Shown piece after piece: positions 13,981-17,357 of a stretch of 17,357 nucleotides of DNA. The notes under the pieces were generated by a model. The model was not told the DNA's origin, did not search any database, and saw only the letters and a list, made by a program, of their open reading frames with translations. This stretch comes from Methanobacteriota archaeon (lineage in GTDB: Archaea; Thermoplasmatota; Poseidoniia; Poseidoniales; Poseidoniaceae): NCBI GenBank assembly GCA_011525095.1, contig WTIV01000104.1, positions 5,261 to 22,617 on the forward strand, written 5' to 3'. The translations under genes and the position numbers were made by a program. How positions within the stretch are numbered: position 1 is the first letter of the stretch; every line of letters begins with the position of its first letter.

Positions 13981-14153
13981 TGTTTACCCTCCATTCTGCC
14001 GTGCCTTACGTCTATAGCGTCGAGTTGGTCAAGCATTTTCCGACATGCGGTACGGATAGCGTCTGCAACGCTAACGAATTTTCCGTCATCTCCAACATGT
14101 AATTTCAAATCAGCCAAGATTTGAGCTGGCATGTCTAAACTTACCTTCGGCAT
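13977..14153 (-). CDS. Small ribbon-helix-helix (CopG/MetJ-type) DNA-binding protein, putative operon regulator
   Basis: The 58-residue protein starts PKVSLDMPAQILADLKLHVG, a beta strand with alternating residues followed by helix 1, then FVSVADAIRTACRKMLDQL, the second helix with the RHH pattern (F/Y-x-S-hydrophobic-A/E-A-I-R-x-A-x-R-x-L). Such proteins bind DNA as dimers through the strand. It precedes folE with a 4-base ATGA overlap, so it is translated with the preQ0 genes. A palindrome in its own promoter region at 14299-14321 is a candidate binding site, suggesting autoregulation. ATG 14153 is used because the strand starts there; an upstream TTG at 14183 is less likely. The family call is strong for so short a protein, but the target is inference. 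Confidence 0.75.
   Translation of the reverse strand: MPKVSLDMPAQILADLKLHVGDDGKFVSVADAIRTACRKMLDQLDAIDVRHGRMEGKQ
13986..13992 (-). promoter_or_regulatory. Shine-Dalgarno site GGAGGGT for folE
   Basis: The site lies inside the end of the ribbon-helix-helix gene, 5 bases before the folE ATG, so folE can be translated at high rate independently of the upstream frame. Confidence 0.65.
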
Positions 14154-14209
14154 TATTTGCGCCTGTAAGTTTTCTATTATCAAGGTATTCGCAGAGTAAT
14201 ACTCAGTGA

Positions 14210-14302
14210 TTATTTGTGTTTCATCTTCGATTTTGCGACTATTGCTCTAAGTCCGCCGTCCCAAACTCGCATACTTTCCGCTAACCAATGGAGTACATCC
14301 AT
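14210..14302 (-). CDS. Possible 30-codon leaderless reading frame upstream of the preQ0 operon
   Basis: An ATG at 14302 opens 30 codons (start MDVLHWLAESMRVW) and ends in TAA. It begins almost exactly where transcription should start, given the TATA-like box at 14325-14333, so it could be a leaderless micro-protein or a leader peptide. It lies in the 200-base gap before the ribbon-helix-helix gene. The gap otherwise has no clear gene. A 30-codon frame arises often by chance, so confidence is low; no family is recognised. Confidence 0.3.
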   Translation of the reverse strand: MDVLHWLAESMRVWDGGLRAIVAKSKMKHK

Positions 14303-14321
14303 GGTGTAAATTACACACTGG
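14299..14321. promoter_or_regulatory. Palindromic candidate operator upstream of the preQ0 operon
   Basis: The core GTGTAA-A-TTACAC (14304-14316) is a perfect 13-base palindrome; CCA on the left and TGG on the right extend the symmetry to 23 bases with two mismatched positions on each side. It lies between the TATA-like box and the predicted transcription start, where a bound dimer would block initiation. The ribbon-helix-helix protein encoded first in the operon is the natural candidate binder. Symmetry is seen directly; function is inference. Confidence 0.55.
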
Positions 14322-14324
14322 TTG

Positions 14325-14333
14325 TATATAATT
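14325..14333 (-). promoter_or_regulatory. TATA-like box of the preQ0 operon
   Basis: On the minus strand the stretch reads AATTATATA and sits 27 bases before position 14302. This fits the archaeal distance between TATA box and transcription start. It is the only strong TATA-like motif in the gap before the ribbon-helix-helix gene. Confidence 0.5.
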
Positions 14334-14353
14334 GAATATGGGGCTATCCAATT

Positions 14354-15571
14354 TTAAGACAATGAAGCAACTAAATCTTCACGCTTGAACTGCTTAGCGG
14401 CAAACCATGCCGCTAGCCCAGCATAAATTAAACTAGATAACAGCCAAACAAGTACGTGTTCAAAGATCACTCTATCCAATAGCAATTCTCTCATCGCAAG
14501 AAGAATGTTAACAAGAGGTATGGCAAACCACCAAGATTCAACAGTATCCAGGTTAATCACTTGAGTGAATAATGCTGGGAATATTATGAATAAAATCGCA
14601 GGACCTAATAATGAACCAGCCTCTTTCACACTGTGTGCTTTCATTGCCAATGCAAGTTCGAATGCGACAACCATTACTGCGAATATCACAACGGCAACAA
14701 GTAATAGCAGAATACTAGTGAAGGATACAGAAGGCACACCAATTATTGACGAGGATGCTAAGTAAGTTATTGCAAATAGTAAACCACCTATTTGAAGAGC
14801 CACCCCTGCACTTGTGATGCTTGCGACGGCAAGCCATTTTCCTGCCAGTAATTCTAATCTGGAGCAAGGTAGGCAAAGTAGAGCTTCGAGAGTACCTCGC
14901 TCTCTTTCCCCTGCTGTCATATCAATCGAGGGCTGTATTGCACTAGATGCCGTCCAGATGGCAATAACCATTGGAATAAACAAAGATAATGCTAATCCTG
15001 CCTGCTCACCCTTTGTTGCAGCATCAGCACTCTCCCAGTCACCATCCCATTTTACAGGATTCAGGGTAACTTCTGGGTCGAGATTTGCTTCGACTAAGGT
15101 CCCGTTAACAACATCTGATTCCCACTCACCAACAGCAGTAATAACACGTGACCTCGCCTCATTAGATGCTTCACTAGTTGACAAATACAATATTGCGAAC
15201 ATCCATTCTGAATCATTGGCTTGCAATCTAAAAATAGCTTGAGTTTCCAACGTTCTTATCCTATCTAAGTCATCACCAATATCTGATAAATTGCTGATAT
15301 TTGCTGGCAACGGTTCAAATGTGAATTTGACGTTTGAGTCATTGAATGATTCCTCCAAATCTGAATTATAATCACCTTGCCATATTATTTCTAATTCTAA
15401 AGCATCAAGTTCAGCAGCCTCAGATTCCAACAATAATGGAAGTGCAATAAAAAGCGCAGGGAATATTAGTAGCGGAATAACAACCAATGCTAACAAGGTT
15501 CTCCAGTCCCTAACAAATTCGACAATTTCTTTTTTTGCGATTGTAGAAATAAATCTCCAAGATTTACTCAT
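14354..15571 (-). CDS. ABC-2 type exporter permease (NatB-like)
   Basis: The 405-residue protein has one N-terminal membrane helix (about 26-47), an extracytoplasmic domain (about 48-190, acidic, with NxS/T sites), then five or more membrane helices between about 191 and 392. The motif TAGERERGTLEALLCLPCSR (219-238) is the hallmark of NatB/CcmB-type ABC-2 permeases. Such permeases work as dimers with an ATPase to export ions, drugs or lipids; the substrate cannot be told. Start ATG 15571 has GGAGGTG with a 7-base spacing; a GTG two codons upstream is too close to the site. It overlaps the ATPase gene by 8 bases. It is the last gene of its operon. Confidence 0.88.
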   Translation of the reverse strand: MSKSWRFISTIAKKEIVEFVRDWRTLLALVVIPLLIFPALFIALPLLLESEAAELDALELEIIWQGDYNSDLEESFNDSNVKFTFEPLPANISNLSDIGDDLDRIRTLETQAIFRLQANDSEWMFAILYLSTSEASNEARSRVITAVGEWESDVVNGTLVEANLDPEVTLNPVKWDGDWESADAATKGEQAGLALSLFIPMVIAIWTASSAIQPSIDMTAGERERGTLEALLCLPCSRLELLAGKWLAVASITSAGVALQIGGLLFAITYLASSSIIGVPSVSFTSILLLLVAVVIFAVMVVAFELALAMKAHSVKEAGSLLGPAILFIIFPALFTQVINLDTVESWWFAIPLVNILLAMRELLLDRVIFEHVLVWLLSSLIYAGLAAWFAAKQFKREDLVASLS

Positions 15572-16391
15572 CTTCACCCACCTCCATAGAGTTAGGTGTT
15601 TTGCCAGTGAGGAAAATCCGCCACCATTTTGCTAGTTTGCTTTCCTTTGTGTCATCTTCAGTCCTCAGTCGTGCTTTGTCGGATGTGAGAGAGACATATG
15701 CTTCTTCAAGCGTATTTTTGTTGGTCAACTCAAGTAACTCCTGCGGGGATCCATCCGCCCTTATTGTCCCATTGTGCACTATCACTATTCTGTCACATAC
15801 TTGTTGTGCTTCAGCGAGGTGATGTGTACTGTAAATCACAGTACCTCCTTCATCCCTAAGTTGGCCAACTAACTTTCTGACGGTTCTGGCGCTTGTCACG
15901 TCTAGGCCAGCAGTTGGCTCATCCAAAAGGAGTATATCTGGGCCGTGAGCCAATGCTCTGAGTAAGGCGGTTTTTTGCCTCATTCCTCTGCTGAAACCCT
16001 TCGTGTGCCTCGATAACGAATCTGTTAGGTCCAACTGTTTAGCAAAATGGGAGACCCGGTTCCATGCTACTTGGTCCTCAATTCCATAGATTCTCGAATG
16101 ATAACGAATATTTTCCCAAGCAGTTAATCGAGAGTATAATCCAGTGGACTCAGGAACTACTCCGAGTTTCGACCTCATTGATGAAACGCGCTCGCCTTTG
16201 AATAACACACTGCCTTTGGTAGGTTCCATAACCCCTGCCATCAAACGCAGCAGTGTAGTTTTACCAGCACCATTCCCTCCAACTAACCCAATAACTTGAC
16301 CTGATTTTATCTCTAAATCTACGTGAGTAAGCGCTTCAACCTCTTTGAAATTCTTACCAACACCAACAAGTGATAGCATAGATTCAGTCAT
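15564..16391 (-). CDS. ABC exporter ATP-binding protein (NatA-like)
   Basis: The 275-residue protein has Walker A GGNGAGKTT (residues 38-46), a signature FSRGMRQK (133-140, replacing the classical LSGGQ as in many drug/sodium-export ATPases), Walker B ILLLDEPTAGLD (153-164) and the switch histidine STHH (188-191). A C-terminal tail of about 40 residues (KARLRTEDDTKESKLAKWW and on) is basic then acidic and is not part of the ATPase domain. It energises the downstream ABC-2 permease, with which its 3' end overlaps by 8 bases. Start ATG 16391 is 4 bases after the unknown 99-aa gene, so the three genes are cotranscribed. Confidence 0.92.
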   Translation of the reverse strand: MTESMLSLVGVGKNFKEVEALTHVDLEIKSGQVIGLVGGNGAGKTTLLRLMAGVMEPTKGSVLFKGERVSSMRSKLGVVPESTGLYSRLTAWENIRYHSRIYGIEDQVAWNRVSHFAKQLDLTDSLSRHTKGFSRGMRQKTALLRALAHGPDILLLDEPTAGLDVTSARTVRKLVGQLRDEGGTVIYSTHHLAEAQQVCDRIVIVHNGTIRADGSPQELLELTNKNTLEEAYVSLTSDKARLRTEDDTKESKLAKWWRIFLTGKTPNSMEVGEDE

Positions 16392-16395
16392 TTAA

Positions 16396-16695
16396 TCAGC
16401 GTCCTTCTTCAATTGCCTTATCTAATCCTGGATGTTTTTCTTCCAATCTATTGGCCCGAGTAATTTGCTGGACTAGTAGGTCATGTATCTCTGTTTGTGC
16501 TACCCCCATCTCTATATGATTCGCTATCATTTCCAAAGCTCCTTGAATCGCACCGGCGTCTAGATATGCATCGTTTGTGATTTCACCATTCAATCTACAA
16601 ACTTCGAGCCGAGAAGTAATGAACTCCGATTCAGACTTCACTCTTGGGCCGTCCACATGCGGCTGGGCGATGAGTCTGTCAATGCAGGTTCGCAT
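16396..16695 (-). CDS. Unknown 99-aa helical protein between methylmalonyl-CoA epimerase and the ABC exporter
   Basis: The protein has no signal peptide, membrane helix or recognised motif. It is predicted mostly helical: VKSESEFITSRLEVCRLNGE at about 19-38, then AYLDAGAIQGALEMIANHIE at 43-62, and TEIHDLLVQQITRANRLEEK at 68-87. The start ATG is at 16695 and it ends 4 bases before the ABC ATPase gene, so it is probably cotranscribed with the exporter. Sharing the strand and close spacing with the propionate-pathway genes does not by itself show a metabolic role. I do not recognise the family. Confidence 0.6.
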   Translation of the reverse strand: MRTCIDRLIAQPHVDGPRVKSESEFITSRLEVCRLNGEITNDAYLDAGAIQGALEMIANHIEMGVAQTEIHDLLVQQITRANRLEEKHPGLDKAIEEGR

Positions 16696-16739
16696 GAATT
16701 TGTGTAGGCCAAATTGGTTATCAGTACTTTGCTTGTGTG

Positions 16740-17150
16740 CTATTTCTGAGCCAACTCGACTAACACTCCACCTGTACTTTTTGGATGAACGAAAGCAATC
16801 ATTGCACCATGTGCTCCCTTTCTTGGTACGGTATCGATCATCTGTATTCCGTTTTCTAGCATTAGGGAAATTACAGATTCAATATTTTCAACTCTAAAAC
16901 AAACTTGTTGAACACCAGGTCCTCGCTTTGATAGGAATTTTCCAATTGGTGTATCTTCGCCTGTGGGTTCGAGCAACTCAATTTTAGGTGTTGTAGGGTC
17001 GTTTTTACTTGTCGAAAAAAACCTAGTTGTTACTCCTTGGTCTTCTACCAATTCATCATCTCCTTGGATTAAACCTAACAATGACCAAAACGAAGAGGAA
17101 TCGTCTAGATTCTCACATGCAATTCCGATATGGTCTAGATATATCTTCAT
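16740..17150 (-). CDS. mce: Methylmalonyl-CoA epimerase (VOC superfamily), with altered metal site
   Basis: The 136-residue protein fits the family length and motifs: KIYLDHIGIACENLDDSSSF (His7 metal ligand), PKIELLEPTGEDTPIGKFLSKRGPG (55-79), then VPRKGAHGAMIAFVHPKSTG and GGVLVELAQK (Glu132). It interconverts (S)- and (R)-methylmalonyl-CoA. The family has a metal-binding HH in GxHHxxFxV, while this one reads GVQQVCFRV, with Gln81-Gln82 in that place. It may still bind metal with Gln or have altered activity. It is 8 bases downstream of the methylmalonyl-CoA mutase gene and its AGGTGAT ribosome site overlaps that gene's TAG stop. Confidence 0.92.
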   Translation of the reverse strand: MKIYLDHIGIACENLDDSSSFWSLLGLIQGDDELVEDQGVTTRFFSTSKNDPTTPKIELLEPTGEDTPIGKFLSKRGPGVQQVCFRVENIESVISLMLENGIQMIDTVPRKGAHGAMIAFVHPKSTGGVLVELAQK

Positions 17151-17158
17151 CTAATCAC

Positions 17159-17357
17159 CTAAAACCCGCTAGGGGCCATGTACGTCCCAAATACTTCCTT
17201 CATCGCATTGATAATTTCACCAAGTGTACAATCAGTTTTGAGAGCCTCGATTACCAGTGGGAATAGATTCTCAGTTCCTTTTGAGGCCCTTGTGATAGCT
17301 TCCAGTGCTGAATCAGCAGCAGCACTGTTTCTGTTTGCTCTAAGTTTTGAGAGTTTC
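17159..17357 (-). CDS. Methylmalonyl-CoA mutase catalytic subunit, C-terminal end (cut by window edge)
   Basis: Sixty-five residues are visible, ending in a TAG stop. LSKLRANRNSAAADSALEAI, GTENLFPLVIEALKTDCTLGEI and NAMKEVFGTYMAPSGF match the end of the substrate-binding (catalytic) subunit of methylmalonyl-CoA mutase (family pattern: RxxRDxxxVxxALxxLxxAAxGxENLMPxILEAVRxxATxGEIxxxLRxVFGxY). As the gene ends at this point, the B12-binding domain must be a separate subunit, the split form common in archaea. It is the upstream partner of the epimerase. The start of the gene lies beyond the window. Confidence 0.9.
   Translation of the reverse strand, partial: KLSKLRANRNSAAADSALEAITRASKGTENLFPLVIEALKTDCTLGEIINAMKEVFGTYMAPSGF

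Noticed and set aside
14160..14350. preQ1-type riboswitch in the 200-base leader
   Set aside because: I looked for the short hairpin-plus-A-rich-tail pseudoknot of the preQ1-I class and saw no convincing arrangement; a protein operator explains the symmetric element better.
16134..16391. ABC ATPase as a LolD/MacB-type lipoprotein system
   Set aside because: The partner permease has the GERERGTLEALL motif of ABC-2 exporters and lacks a MacB-type layout.

Overview
The window reads as chromosome from an archaeon, most likely a marine planktonic euryarchaeon of the Poseidoniales / Marine Group II-III type (Thermoplasmatota). Direct support is a run of archaeal/eukaryal-type ribosomal proteins (S19e, L39e, L31e, S17e) with a PDCD5-family protein, AGGTGAT-type Shine-Dalgarno sites, TATA-like promoter elements, and a very large surface protein with a single C-terminal anchor. 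The group assignment is inference from gene content and style. No rRNA, tRNA, CRISPR array or insertion sequence was seen.

Layout. 1-2690 (minus): an 807-aa TPR scaffold protein followed by the start of a TrmB-like regulator that runs off the left edge. 2708-3683 (plus): a formylglycine-generating-enzyme-like domain protein that lacks the catalytic cysteines, then an ArsC-family thioredoxin-fold protein. 3667-8579 (minus): a tightly packed envelope operon (two-pass membrane protein, 1173-aa surface protein with CARDB/NEW3-like domains, 59-aa two-pass membrane peptide, PqqD-like protein). 8706-11246 (plus, divergent): translation operon rps19e - PDCD5 - rpl39e - rpl31e - rps17e - unknown 67-aa protein - SpoU/TrmJ-type RNA methyltransferase. 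11269-14333 (minus): a complete preQ0 (7-cyano-7-deazaguanine) biosynthesis operon, folE - queE - queC - queD, headed by a small ribbon-helix-helix protein. 14354-17357 (minus): end of a methylmalonyl-CoA mutase subunit, methylmalonyl-CoA epimerase, an unknown 99-aa protein, and an ABC-2 exporter (ATPase plus permease).

The most interesting part is the preQ0 operon. QueC is fused in frame to a complete methionine-R-sulfoxide reductase (MsrB), and the four cysteines of the usual QueC zinc site are replaced by Ser/Ser/Ser/Asp. The partner QueD has HGY where the family has the zinc-binding HGH. FolE is the bacterial-type GTP cyclohydrolase I. The promoter region has a TATA-like box followed by a palindrome (GTGTAA-A-TTACAC core with matching CCA/TGG arms) placed over the predicted start of transcription, a good candidate operator for the ribbon-helix-helix protein. 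A possible leaderless 30-codon reading frame starts at that point. Together these suggest a locally autoregulated preQ0 pathway with a link to oxidative damage repair, which is a hypothesis.

Other points: methylmalonyl-CoA epimerase has QQ where the family has the metal-binding HH; the TPR protein has a triplicated QPVPTPxPP linker; the ribosomal operon lacks the aIF6 and L18Ae genes that usually follow L31e and has an unrecognised small gene before the methyltransferase.
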